Assembly: GCF_000255495.1 (NCBI RefSeq)
Contig: NZ_AHYZ01000183.1
Span: 21,649 to 85,648 of the forward strand
Direction of reading: 5' to 3'
DNA: 64,000 nucleotides
From: Liquorilactobacillus vini DSM 20605
GTDB taxonomy: Bacteria; Bacillota; Bacilli; Lactobacillales; Lactobacillaceae
Shown here: piece after piece, positions 17,811 through 27,667 of the stretch
Layout: each line of letters opens with the position of its first letter
Position numbering within the stretch: position 1 is the first letter of the stretch
Made by a program: the position numbers and the translations under genes
The notes under the pieces: generated by a model
Database searches by the model: none
Seen by the model: only the letters and a program-made list of their open reading frames with translations
Told to the model about the DNA's origin: nothing

Positions 17811-18572
17811 GTGGAATTATTAATATCTAACAGACTTTTAGTCAGTTTGGGCATCTGGATATTATTTTTTTCTTACCTAACCTTTCCTTCATCTCCAAAT
17901 ATTCTTGCTCTTTTAGGTGAAGTTGCAATTGCAATTATTTTTTGGATACTAGTTTTGAGTAAAATCAAATCTACTAAAGTTTTTAAAAATCGATTAGTTT
18001 TTAATTGGCAACAAAGAATTTCCTTAAGCTTGATTCTTTCGTTGCTAATTTTGATCATGCTTGCAGGCAACGTTCCTCAAAATATTAGCCAGCTTGCAAA
18101 TGAATCATTAAAAAACTCTTTAGCTGGTTTAATAACAGCCATCTTGGCGAGGGTCTTTGAAGAAACCTTTTTTCGTGGCTACCTTTTTTCAAGTTTTATA
18201 AATTGCCTGCAGCAAGGATCCTTGCGCCTAGTCTTAGCTGGTATTATATCTAGCCTGCTATTTGGATTAGCTCATCTAATAAATTATTTTACAGGTGGGG
18301 CCGATCTTCAAAGCACCTTGCAGCAAATTTTCTATGCTGTTAGTTTTGGGCTTTGTTTAGCAGCCATCCGAACGGCCTTCAATGGTTTGCTGATACCAAT
18401 CATCCTTCATATGCTAATCGATCTTCAGGCAGCGCTCACTGCTTACTCGAATGAACACAATTCTTGGTTGCCGATTATTCTAGTCTTTACTCCGCTTTTG
18501 CTGATTTCTGGACTGTTTTTATTTGAAACTGGTCACAAAGTAGCCGATAAGGATTATATTAGAATTAAGTAA
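17811..18572 (+). CDS. CPBP-family intramembrane metalloprotease
   Basis: 253-residue membrane protein with about seven helices and the three CPBP (Abi) motifs: EETFFRGYL with the Glu-Glu and Arg, FGLAHLIN with the metal His, and HMLID. The family includes prenyl-protein protease homologues and, in lactic acid bacteria, proteins linked to bacteriocin self-immunity. The neighbouring immunity-like gene is suggestive but lies on the opposite strand. The start is a GTG at 17811 with no strong ribosome site, so the exact N-terminus is uncertain. An LCP gene follows 28 bp later and may be cotranscribed. Confidence 0.8.
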   Translation: MELLISNRLLVSLGIWILFFSYLTFPSSPNILALLGEVAIAIIFWILVLSKIKSTKVFKNRLVFNWQQRISLSLILSLLILIMLAGNVPQNISQLANESLKNSLAGLITAILARVFEETFFRGYLFSSFINCLQQGSLRLVLAGIISSLLFGLAHLINYFTGGADLQSTLQQIFYAVSFGLCLAAIRTAFNGLLIPIILHMLIDLQAALTAYSNEHNSWLPIILVFTPLLLISGLFLFETGHKVADKDYIRIK

Positions 18573-18600
18573 TTAGATTGAATTTAGAAGGATCAAGAAA

Positions 18601-19614
18601 ATGGCTCAAAATACCAAACCAGATTTACGTCAACTAAAAAAGGAATACCGGCGACGGCATCGTCATCCATTTAAACGACTGGTCTTTTTAATGGTTTTTG
18701 TCGCAGTTATTTCATTTATTGTTTTTTTTGTCCGCAAATATTTCGAACCCAGCCGTTATTTTTCAAACTTGCAGGAACTTTACCAAACACATGTTAAGTA
18801 TCAAGAAGCTCAAGGTAGTTTCAATGCTTTGGTAATTGGTTCTGATGAACGAAAGAATCAAACTGTTGGACATACCGATACGATCATGCTGGTTCATGCC
18901 AATTTAACTAAACATCGCTATACGGTTGTCAGCATCCCGCGCGATTCGCGAATTTATCTAGATAATATTGGACATACTAAATTAACCAGTGTGCAAACTA
19001 TTTATCAAGGAAAATATGGTGCCAAAAAAGGAATTTTAAAAACTGTTGAGGCAATTTCAGCTTACTTGAATGTACCAATCAACTACTACTTAGAAACTAA
19101 CTATTGGGGATTGCGTTCAATGGTCAATGCAATTGGTGGGATTACTATTAATTTACCTTTCAAGGTGACACTTACTCATCCTTGGTATCAAGAGGATTAT
19201 GCTAAAGTCTTCACACCAGGTAAACACCATTTGAATGGGAAAATGGTTGCCGAAATTGTTCATGAACGCGACTCGGTCCCAGGTACTGATTTTGGACGAC
19301 AGCGATTACAAGAAGCTGCTTTAGTTGGCATTATTAATAAAGTCACTGAACCAGTTTACGCCCTTAAAATCCCGGTACTCGCCAGATCAATGTCAAAATT
19401 TTTGGTTGCCACTAATCTTAATACTAATGATTTAATCAGCATCGGCTTAGCTGTTAGGGGAAATTTCAATGCGCAAAAACAAGTTAAATATTATCAACTA
19501 ACTGGAAAAAACAAAGTTCTCTATGATAGTGTCTTACAAAACGACAATGATGAGATTGTTTTGAACCGCAATCAGCTTGATAAGATCATTGAACAAGATT
19601 TTGATGGCCAATAA
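18601..19614 (+). CDS. LytR-CpsA-Psr (LCP) family wall polymer ligase
   Basis: 337 residues: cytoplasmic basic N-terminus, one membrane helix (about 22-42), then an extracellular LCP domain. Conserved patterns: GSDERKNQTVGHTDTIMLVHAN, SIPRDSRIYL with catalytic arginines, YYLETNYWGL, and a HERDSVPGTDFGRQRLQ segment. LCP enzymes attach teichoic acids or capsular polymers to peptidoglycan from undecaprenyl carriers. A good AGAAGGA site precedes the ATG. Possibly cotranscribed with the CPBP gene. The attached polymer is unknown. Confidence 0.9.
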   Translation: MAQNTKPDLRQLKKEYRRRHRHPFKRLVFLMVFVAVISFIVFFVRKYFEPSRYFSNLQELYQTHVKYQEAQGSFNALVIGSDERKNQTVGHTDTIMLVHANLTKHRYTVVSIPRDSRIYLDNIGHTKLTSVQTIYQGKYGAKKGILKTVEAISAYLNVPINYYLETNYWGLRSMVNAIGGITINLPFKVTLTHPWYQEDYAKVFTPGKHHLNGKMVAEIVHERDSVPGTDFGRQRLQEAALVGIINKVTEPVYALKIPVLARSMSKFLVATNLNTNDLISIGLAVRGNFNAQKQVKYYQLTGKNKVLYDSVLQNDNDEIVLNRNQLDKIIEQDFDGQ

Positions 19615-19743
19615 ATCTTTAATTTGCATAATCAGCAAACTGAAAGCTTTGCTCAATGATCATTAATTAAATTAATAGCTAAGATAATTTTTTTACTTAA
19701 AAATAGTCTAGTCAAATTTTAACACTGCATTAACTTGCAAAAT

Positions 19744-19788
19744 TAATAGCTCGCAAAACCGATATTAAAAATCGCTTTGCGAGCTATT
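19744..19788. terminator. Bidirectional terminator after the LCP gene
   Basis: 13-bp arms AATAGCTCGCAAA (19744-19756) and TTTGCGAGCTATT (19776-19788). Confidence 0.8.
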
Positions 19789-19812
19789 TGTGCCGCTAAT
19801 TTGTCTAATCAA

Positions 19813-20049
19813 TTAAACTCCAAATAATTCTGAATTATCTAGCCAATCATATTTCATAAACTGTTTCAATTTTTTATTAACTGGAATCCAGAGTCCAGTT
19901 CGTAACAAATCGCGCATAACTTCGGTAAACATAAAATCATTTTTGGGCTTTTTAATTAAAATAATTTGATCCGTTTCTGTTTCACAAATCACTTGTTGTT
20001 TTTTTAGACCAATAATTTTTACTGAGATAATATTAGGATTAAATTTCAT
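19813..20049 (-). CDS. Small hypothetical protein
   Basis: 78 residues, acidic/basic mixed, predicted alpha/beta with no membrane helix: beta strands near the N-terminus (IISVKIIGL, QVICETETDQIILI), then a helix around EVMRDLLRTG. Excellent ribosome site GGAGGAAAT ahead of the ATG, which supports it as a real gene. I do not recognise the family. It lies between two terminators and stands alone. Confidence 0.6.
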   Translation of the reverse strand: MKFNPNIISVKIIGLKKQQVICETETDQIILIKKPKNDFMFTEVMRDLLRTGLWIPVNKKLKQFMKYDWLDNSELFGV

Positions 20050-20239
20050 GAAACATTTCCTCCTATCAATTAATACTTGATTTGTTGTTTTATAGGTTGC
20101 TACCTTAACGACAATTCTTATTCTAGAAGGAAAATTTGAAAATCTAGCGAAAAACTTTTGATGATCTGCTTAGGTTTTTACTAAGAAACACTAACTGTTT
20201 AAACTAATTGAAATCAGCTTAATATTTTTTTATTTAAGT

Positions 20240-20275
20240 TGTGAATTTTCTTGGTTGAAATTTTTGCTATACTAT
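20240..20275 (+). promoter_or_regulatory. Extended -10 promoter for the RpiB/LacA-like gene
   Basis: TGCTATACT (extended -10, hexamer at 20268-20273) with a T-rich region about 16 bp upstream. It lies roughly 50 bases before the damaged gene start. Confidence 0.4.
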
Positions 20276-20323
20276 TTGGTAGAGTAGTTTAGCTATTCAA
20301 AAAAACGAAAGAAGCGAATCTAC

Positions 20324-20790
20324 GTGAAATTATCTTAGCTGGCGATCATGCCGGATATGAATTAAAAAAAATTATTGCAGCAAAGCTTAGGAAAATGGGA
20401 CATACAGTTAAAGACGCTGGTCCATTTAGCAATGATTCAGTTGATTTATCTGATTTTGTTTACCCTGCAGCTTTAGCTGTTGGTAAGCAGCAATATGATC
20501 GAGGTATCTTTATTGATGGTGTTGGTTATGTCAGTGCTTTGATCGCAAACCGAATCTATGGGGTCGATGCGGTTGTTTGCCAAGATCCATTTTGTGCGAA
20601 ACTAGCCCGTCAACATAATAACAGCAATGTTTTGTGCTTAGGCGGGAAAATTATTGGTCCCGCCATTGCCGAAGAAATTGTTAAAACTTGGATGACGACT
20701 GAACCACTGACTCAGGAAAAATATCTGCGTCGAATTAAAAAGGGCCAAGCAATTACCGAGCGCCATTTAAAAAAGCTGGATGAAATTTAG
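20324..20790 (+). pseudogene. RpiB/LacA/LacB-family isomerase gene with a frameshift at its start codon
   Basis: The long frame encodes IILAGDHAGYELKKII at its N-terminus, the beginning of RpiB/LacA proteins, but has no start codon in frame. A GTG at 20324 is one base out: adding one A to the AAA that follows it would give GTG-AAA-ATT-ATC, an intact start and about 155 residues. The usual catalytic CGTGIG motif is replaced by IDGVGYVS, with Asp at the Cys position. This is reminiscent of the non-catalytic LacA subunit of galactose-6-phosphate isomerase; the rest (NNSNVLCLGGKIIG) is conserved. The decayed relative at 34504 suggests this family is being lost here. A sequencing error at one A is the alternative. 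Confidence 0.65.
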
Positions 20791-20818
20791 CTTAACCAAC
20801 TCAATCAAGTTTTCCAGC

Positions 20819-20857
20819 AAAGCGAGGCCAAAGAAAATTATTCTTTGACCTCGCTTT
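20819..20857. terminator. Terminator between convergent genes
   Basis: 9-bp arms AAAGCGAGG (20819-20827) and CCTCGCTTT (20849-20857), extended by a CAAAG/CTTTG pair inside. It serves the convergent RpiB-like and GH1 genes. Confidence 0.75.
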
Positions 20858-20859
20858 AT

Positions 20860-22074
<1,215 letters not shown>

Positions 22075-22100
22075 TTAAACTTCAACCCACAAACATTGGT

Positions 22101-23294
22101 TTAATTCTCTGATTGACTGACTGAAACTTGCCCATTGTTTAAACTAATCGTTTGATTACTGGTAATCTGTCCGGCCTCAGGATTGGTTAAATATTTAATA
22201 CTCTTACTCATTCCCACGACAGCCGGACCTGCTTTAACAGTAATCGTTGAAGCTGCTTCACCTGGATTTTTTTGATCCATTTGCTGAAAAATGGTGATAT
22301 CATCTTGAGGCAGATCTGATGCTGCAACTAACGTGTTAACTTTCTTATAGTTCGTCGTTACCCCAGCTCCGATCCGGATCATCTTATTTTGATTAATAAA
22401 TAAATAAAGATACCCTAAACTATCACCGCTGGCAACCGTCTTTTGTGTCAACTGATAGCCAGCATTGGCCGCATTAATCTTTTGATTCGCATAAGTCGTA
22501 TTTTGATTAAGTGAAATCAAGGAATAAGTACTTAAGTTTTGAATTGCTGACCTCTCGAAACTGTCAAAACGCTGCTGATATAGATAACCATCTTTGATTA
22601 AGATCTTACCTGTATCCGTCGAACTGGTTGTGGTCTGGGGAGCGATCCAAGTACCATTCAATTTAGCCAATGAAATTTGACCAGTCGCTTTTTTAGTGCC
22701 AGTGTCCGTAAAAACTTCTCCTCGATCAATCGTCAAAGTTTGGTTATTATCAAAATATGGAATATTGATTGCATATAAATGGTGTCCCTTGGCGGCAAAG
22801 GCCTGTGCAATCGTTAAGCCATTAGATTTAGTTGCTAAAAAAATCAGCTCTGTTAGGTGAGCAATTCTAAAATTAGCGCCCAATTTCTTTAAAACTGCGT
22901 TAACCTGATCAACCGACATGAGATGGATTTTCTTGCGGCCACTCTTGACAAAATTGTGATTCAAATTTTTTCGCCACTCTTTTAAAGAAACTTTCTTATA
23001 ATTGACAGAGCCAGCCATAAATTGACCTTTAGCTGTTACCCAATTAGTCGTTGTGTCAGTTTTTGAAACCATTGAAGTCGTTAACTGACTAGCAACTCCT
23101 CGTTTCTTTGTTTGCTGAGAAACAACTTTTTTAGTAAACACCCAAGTCTTGGATTTTGCTTGCAAAACATGGTTAGTTGTTGTTTTAACTGAAACGGTTG
23201 CATTTTGCTTCGTAGTCTGTTTTGATTTTTGAGCTGCACAACTAGTTAATAATAGCAACAAAAAAGACAGTCCTAAGATATATCTTTTACGCAT
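22101..23294 (-). CDS. Lipoprotein of unknown function
   Basis: 397 residues with a clear lipoprotein signal: basic start MRKRY, hydrophobic core and lipobox LLTSC (Cys about 19). The mature part starts with a polar Lys/Thr/Gln-rich stretch. Several aromatic beta-rich segments follow (NGLTIAQAF, HHLYAINIPYF, LNGTWIAPQ, SYLIS-like turns), then a C-terminal domain with a GDSLGYLYLFINQNKMIRIG pattern. Proteins like this occur widely in lactobacilli as uncharacterised surface lipoproteins. The start at 23294 is set by GAGGAAGAA upstream; an in-frame start 27 codons earlier lacks signals. No operon partner. Confidence 0.75.
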   Translation of the reverse strand: MRKRYILGLSFLLLLLTSCAAQKSKQTTKQNATVSVKTTTNHVLQAKSKTWVFTKKVVSQQTKKRGVASQLTTSMVSKTDTTTNWVTAKGQFMAGSVNYKKVSLKEWRKNLNHNFVKSGRKKIHLMSVDQVNAVLKKLGANFRIAHLTELIFLATKSNGLTIAQAFAAKGHHLYAINIPYFDNNQTLTIDRGEVFTDTGTKKATGQISLAKLNGTWIAPQTTTSSTDTGKILIKDGYLYQQRFDSFERSAIQNLSTYSLISLNQNTTYANQKINAANAGYQLTQKTVASGDSLGYLYLFINQNKMIRIGAGVTTNYKKVNTLVAASDLPQDDITIFQQMDQKNPGEAASTITVKAGPAVVGMSKSIKYLTNPEAGQITSNQTISLNNGQVSVSQSEN

Positions 23295-23793
23295 GATTTC
23301 TTCCTCATTTCCCTTTGATTCATTAATTATAGCATTGCTAATAAAAGAAAGCGCATTAACTTGTTGAATAAGCAATCAAAGAAGCCAGGTACCATCTTTT
23401 GGCTCCAGTTTAATTCAAAAAAGTTGTTCAACTTAACTTTTAATTTTAAATTCATAGAACTTATCGATTACCATTTCCCAGGAAATATTAATTTCAGCTA
23501 AAAAATTTATCTTGTTGGAATTTGCACAACGATGAGTCGCTTTTATTGAAAATGCGTTAGTTAACCCGCTGAATAATTTACAATTAATCTAACCAGACGA
23601 TCCTACAATTATTCAGCTGATCAGCTCATTAATCAATCAGTTGACAAAGCCATAATTTTACTTGACACTTTACTTTATTTGCTGATTTTTTTAGCAATTT
23701 GATTTTTTGCCAAAAACTAATCAGATTCCTGACCGTAAAAAACCCGATGAGTGCCAAACAGCAGTCGTCGAGCTTTCTTAGTTAGTCAATTGA
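23295..23793. other. Intergenic region, no gene recognised
   Basis: AT-rich, short stop-riddled frames on both strands. It probably holds the lipoprotein promoter; I see no repeat, RNA or pseudogene I can support. Confidence 0.5.
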
Positions 23794-24675
23794 TCAATCA
23801 TTTTCTTTTAAACATTGATCTAAAACCTGAATAAATTCATCATGCTGATCAAGCAGTGCTAAGTGGCGGCTATTAGCAAACAAATGCCATTTAGCTCCCG
23901 GAATATGATCATAAACAGTTTTAGCAATCAAAGGCGTGCACAAATCATCTGTCCCATTAGTAACCAGCACTGGTACATGGATCTTTTTAAGCTCATCGGT
24001 TACGTCAAAATCACTGATCGTCCCATTTTCTGTAAATTCATTTGGCCCTTCGGCAATCAAACTTGCTTTCTTGCCATTTGTTGGTCGTCTTAAAGGCTCT
24101 GGTGAATTTTCATCAGGGTCATCCCAGCAATAGCGTTCCATATACCGATCATTAGCTGCTAAATATTTCGGTCCGCTGAAATTTCCGGTTCTTTCGGCTT
24201 CAGCAATTGCTTGCCGATCTTCATAACTCAGGTATTTAAGCAAGCGGTGCTGTTCTTTGACCCAGAGCTTAATTGAAGCCGGCGATCCATTGATCATCAC
24301 ACTTTTAATTCCTTGGGGATCAAAAGTTGTCAAATAATACATTTCCAACATGCCGCCCCATGATTGGCCTAGTAAGTGCACCTGATCTAAATGCAAATAC
24401 TTGCGTAAAGCAACTAATTCAGCTGCCCAAGTTTCTTTAACATAAATCGACTCATCATCTGGAATCGATGATTTACCGCAACCGACCTGATCATACATAA
24501 TCAATTGCCGACCAGTCTTGGCATAATCATCCATTAATTCAAAATAATTATGTGAAGACCCGGGTCCACCGTGGATCAGCAACAATGGAGCTTTACTTTG
24601 ACTTGGTTCGCCCACAATTCGATAATATGTCTGATACTGATGAAACGGCATATATCCTTCTTGAATTTTCATCAT
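23794..24675 (-). CDS. pip: Proline iminopeptidase-like alpha/beta hydrolase
   Basis: 293-residue serine hydrolase of the prolyl aminopeptidase family. HGGPG (oxyanion region) near 35-39, catalytic Ser105 in GQSWGG, Asp in NGTDD and His in SRHLALLD near the C-terminus. The cap domain carries the Glu-rich segment expected for substrate amino-group binding. Likely releases N-terminal proline from small peptides in the cytosol, a common nutritional enzyme of lactic acid bacteria. The start at ATG 24675 follows AAAGGAAC; 24672 is also possible. Monocistronic. Confidence 0.85.
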   Translation of the reverse strand: MMKIQEGYMPFHQYQTYYRIVGEPSQSKAPLLLIHGGPGSSHNYFELMDDYAKTGRQLIMYDQVGCGKSSIPDDESIYVKETWAAELVALRKYLHLDQVHLLGQSWGGMLEMYYLTTFDPQGIKSVMINGSPASIKLWVKEQHRLLKYLSYEDRQAIAEAERTGNFSGPKYLAANDRYMERYCWDDPDENSPEPLRRPTNGKKASLIAEGPNEFTENGTISDFDVTDELKKIHVPVLVTNGTDDLCTPLIAKTVYDHIPGAKWHLFANSRHLALLDQHDEFIQVLDQCLKEND

Positions 24676-25105
24676 CAATCAGTTCCTTTCAATTGCTTAA
24701 TAGTTGTAATGTGCAATTATAAAATACAGAAAAAGAAATTTGAGTGTTCTTAGACTGCTCATGATAGAAATTTCTTTGCCATATAATTGGAAAAACAAGG
24801 TAAGCATTTGTAGAAATTGTTAGGATGCAAAATTAAAAAGGCAACCCAATCTAAAACTAGATTAAAATATAGTTTTGAACGCTGCAACCTTTTTAAAAAC
24901 CATCGATTATTAGATGTTTACTATTCCACCCCTTGCTTAATCATAACATTTTAACTGTTTTAATTAAAATGGCGATTTCATTATCATTAATGATTATGTT
25001 AAAAGCTCGTTCTAATTTATGAGCACATTTTGAAATGAACTTATAGTCTTCACCGACGGATAGTAGCAGAAGGAACTCATCTAGAACTAATGAACAACAG
25101 TAAAT
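24676..25105. other. Intergenic region left of the insertion sequence
   Basis: AT-rich with no open frame of note. Short A/T-flanked partial inverted repeats around 24835-24895 are too imperfect to call a terminator. The insertion sequence begins at about 25106. Confidence 0.5.
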
Positions 25106-26682
25106 TATATAGTGGCTGCTGAATTAGGCCCTTAGATTTAATCTATTTGGTTTGTTTGATAACTGATTTTTAAATAAATAGCGTCAGTTTTGATGATAAG
25201 TAAAAGTTTCCAAGAAAAAAAGCGTAAAACTGTTTCGATATTGGCCACCATGATCCCCAAATCGATTGAAACGGCAATGGTGGCCGCTGTTTTAGCGCGC
25301 ACTAATCCTAGCCCACATTTGTGCTTAATGAAAGAAAAGTGTCGCTCGATTTTTCCGCGACGATTTTCAGCATCTCGGGCAGCCGCATTGGCAGCCCGCC
25401 GTTCCTTTTGATCAATATATTTGGGCTTACGTCCTAGTTTGGGACCGATTATTTTTATGCCATGTTCCTTGGCAAAAGCGATGTTTTCGCGGTTCCGATA
25501 TAATTTATCGGCAAGAACTTCATCTGGGTAGTAACCGTTAAGATGATGATATCGTTCAATCACGGTTTGAAAGTCGGTACTCTCATTAAAGGCATTAAAA
25601 TCAACCCGTTCAATTTCAATGATGCCATTTTGAATGGAAGCGTCAATCTTAGGACCAAACTCAGTGTTCTGTCGGGCTTTTCCACGCTTGATTGGTCGCA
25701 CATAGGGCTGTGACAGACTAACGATACGGTTTTTAACTCGATGAGTCTTATTTTGATACATGAAATTCTGTTGTTCAAACAACTGTTGAATCGTCGTCAG
25801 CTTAACCAATTGCCGTTCCGACAGCTGGCCACCTTGTTCACGGAGTTCATGGACGTAACGTAAATCACGCCGCACATACTGCAGTTGCACTTTAACCTGG
25901 TGTCGAGTTTCCTTAGCTGAACGTCGCGGCTTCTTGGTAAAACGAACATAAACTTTGTGGGCTTCCCGCTTGTAGGTTCGGGGAATCTGAGTGTTTAATT
26001 GGTGAGCCAACTCAGTAATGAACTTTTCAAGAGTTGTGCGTGCTTGGTTGAGTAGCGAATAGTCTTGCGGAAAGCGAATGTTTACCGGTACGACCGTCGC
26101 ATCCACGATAATCGTTTGGTCATCAGTCAAAGAATGCTTCAACTGTTGTTTGGCCCAGTCACCAATAATCGTTCGCAACTCAGGACTAATGGGCGCAATT
26201 CGTTTGCGAAAGACCGTCATGGCAGAAGGACTGAAAGGTAACTCGATTTGATATTTGGGGAGTCCAATGAAGTACTGGTAAGCTGGTGTATCACGAATCG
26301 CATTAACCAATTCAACATCCGACAGGTTAGTTGCCTGTTTGATTAATTGAGCGCCGAAAAACAACCGAAAAGGTTTTCCAGCTCGACCGACTTTTGACGG
26401 AAAGGTGGTGGTATAAACGGATTCCAACTTAGACCAGGGCAACTGGTTGGCCAACTGAACCCACTTATTTTGGGGACTCAAAGCGACGCCTAATTCTTGC
26501 CCGAAAGAATCGATTGAAAGTTGAACTGCTTTAATCCGATAAACCATTTTCGCACCCCGTTTTCTAAAAAATGCATGAGAAATAGCGAATCAGCGCCATA
26601 TCACATGCATTTATTATACAACATATATGATACAATAACTATCAAATTAGCTATTGCATAATTATTCAGTACCCACTATATA
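25106..26682. mobile_element. IS1182-like insertion sequence
   Basis: About 1.58 kb. The left end TATATAGTGGCTGCTGAATT (from 25106) is matched in inverse by the right end; read on the minus strand this is TATATAGTGGGTACTGAATA (ending 26682). That gives imperfect inverted repeats of about 20 bp. TATA at each edge may be the target duplication, but because it is palindromic this is not certain. It carries one transposase and visibly higher GC than its surroundings, as expected for an acquired element. It sits between pip and gpmA without breaking a recognisable gene. Confidence 0.75.
25138..26547 (-). CDS. IS1182-type DDE transposase
   Basis: 469 residues. N-terminal DUF772-like helical domain (YTTTFPSKVGRAGKPFRL, ATNLSDVELVNAIRDTPAYQYFIGL), then the DDE catalytic core. 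Candidate acidic residues are TIIVDATVVP, DEVLADKLYRN and GKIERHFSFIKHK. The ending is a hydrophobic helix typical of the family. The frame is intact, so the element may be active. Single-frame transposition enzyme; cut and rejoining at the inverted repeats is family knowledge. Confidence 0.9.
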   Translation of the reverse strand: MVYRIKAVQLSIDSFGQELGVALSPQNKWVQLANQLPWSKLESVYTTTFPSKVGRAGKPFRLFFGAQLIKQATNLSDVELVNAIRDTPAYQYFIGLPKYQIELPFSPSAMTVFRKRIAPISPELRTIIGDWAKQQLKHSLTDDQTIIVDATVVPVNIRFPQDYSLLNQARTTLEKFITELAHQLNTQIPRTYKREAHKVYVRFTKKPRRSAKETRHQVKVQLQYVRRDLRYVHELREQGGQLSERQLVKLTTIQQLFEQQNFMYQNKTHRVKNRIVSLSQPYVRPIKRGKARQNTEFGPKIDASIQNGIIEIERVDFNAFNESTDFQTVIERYHHLNGYYPDEVLADKLYRNRENIAFAKEHGIKIIGPKLGRKPKYIDQKERRAANAAARDAENRRGKIERHFSFIKHKCGLGLVRAKTAATIAVSIDLGIMVANIETVLRFFSWKLLLIIKTDAIYLKISYQTNQID

Positions 26683-26820
26683 GTGAACTCATCAAACAGT
26701 AATTTAAGCAAAAGCATGTTTAACGTGTTAAGAATCATTTACCTCTTTTGGAATATATTCCAATTAAAACAATCTAACGTAATAAAAATTAACAACATTC
26801 GACCAAAAATAGCAAACGTA

Positions 26821-26857
26821 AAAAAGCCATGATTCCTTTGAAGGAAACCATGGCTTT
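26821..26857 (-). terminator. Terminator after gpmA
   Basis: Arms AAAAGCCATG (26822-26831) and CATGGCTTTT (26848-26857) with an inner TTCCTTTGAAGGAA stem; A run at the left becomes the U tract. The rest of the 332-bp gap up to the transposase holds only the right end of the insertion sequence. Confidence 0.8.
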
Positions 26858-26879
26858 TGTAATTCATTAGCGTTTGTTA

Positions 26880-27566
26880 TTAAAGCTTTGTCTTGTTAAC
26901 AATGTTTAATTTTTCGTCCAGGTCATAAACAACTGGCTGACCTGTTGTCATTTCAACATTCATGATGTCTGCATCAGAAATGCCTTCAATGTACTTGGTC
27001 AAAGCACGTAATGAGTTACCATGTGCTGCGATAATAACGTTCTTGCCGTCTAATAATTTAGGAGCAATTTCGTCTTCCCAGAATGGGATAACCCGCTCCA
27101 AAGTTACTTTCAAGTTTTCACCACCAGGAATAGCCCGTGGATCAAGATCTGCATAACGACGATCCTTAGCTGCGGACCCTTCATCATCGGCACTCAAAAG
27201 CGGCGGCAAAACATCGTATGAACGACGCCAAATATGAACTTGTTCATCACCATATTTTTCAGCAGCTTTAGCTTTGTTTTTACCCTGTAAAGCACCGTAA
27301 TGACGTTCATTCAAACGCCAGGTCTTGGTTTCTGGGATCCATAATTGGCCACAGCCTTCAAGTGCATAATGCAATGTCTTAATGGCACGAGTTAAAACTG
27401 AAGTATAAGCTTGATCAAATTGAATACCTGATTCCTTAAGCTTACGACCAGCCTCTTTTGCTTCTTCAACACCTTTTTCACTTAAATCAACATCTACCCA
27501 GCCAGTGAAAAGGTTTTTTAAATTCCATTCACTTTGTCCGTGACGAATAAATACTAATTTTGTCAT
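26880..27566 (-). CDS. gpmA: 2,3-bisphosphoglycerate-dependent phosphoglycerate mutase
   Basis: 228 residues, full family length. Catalytic histidine in [10 protein letters not shown] (His9), LTRAIKT, the ERHYGALQG motif, and the second histidine in [12 protein letters not shown]. Interconverts 3- and 2-phosphoglycerate in glycolysis. The ribosome site AGAGG is somewhat far from the ATG (about 11 bases). Codon use looks optimised, as expected for a highly expressed glycolytic gene. Monocistronic. Confidence 0.95.
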   Translation of the reverse strand: MTKLVFIRHGQSEWNLKNLFTGWVDVDLSEKGVEEAKEAGRKLKESGIQFDQAYTSVLTRAIKTLHYALEGCGQLWIPETKTWRLNERHYGALQGKNKAKAAEKYGDEQVHIWRRSYDVLPPLLSADDEGSAAKDRRYADLDPRAIPGGENLKVTLERVIPFWEDEIAPKLLDGKNVIIAAHGNSLRALTKYIEGISDADIMNVEMTTGQPVVYDLDEKLNIVNKTKL

Positions 27567-27667
27567 AGCTAGCGAAAACCTCTTTCATTAATTATTTGTT
27601 TACATCTCATATTTTACAATGAAAATTTGAAAATTGATAGTACCAACTAACAGAACTTGTGAAAACT

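Noticed and set aside
24835..24895. AAAAAGG...CCTTTTT hairpin downstream of nothing obvious
   Set aside because: Arms too short and the loop long; pairing fails beyond seven bases.
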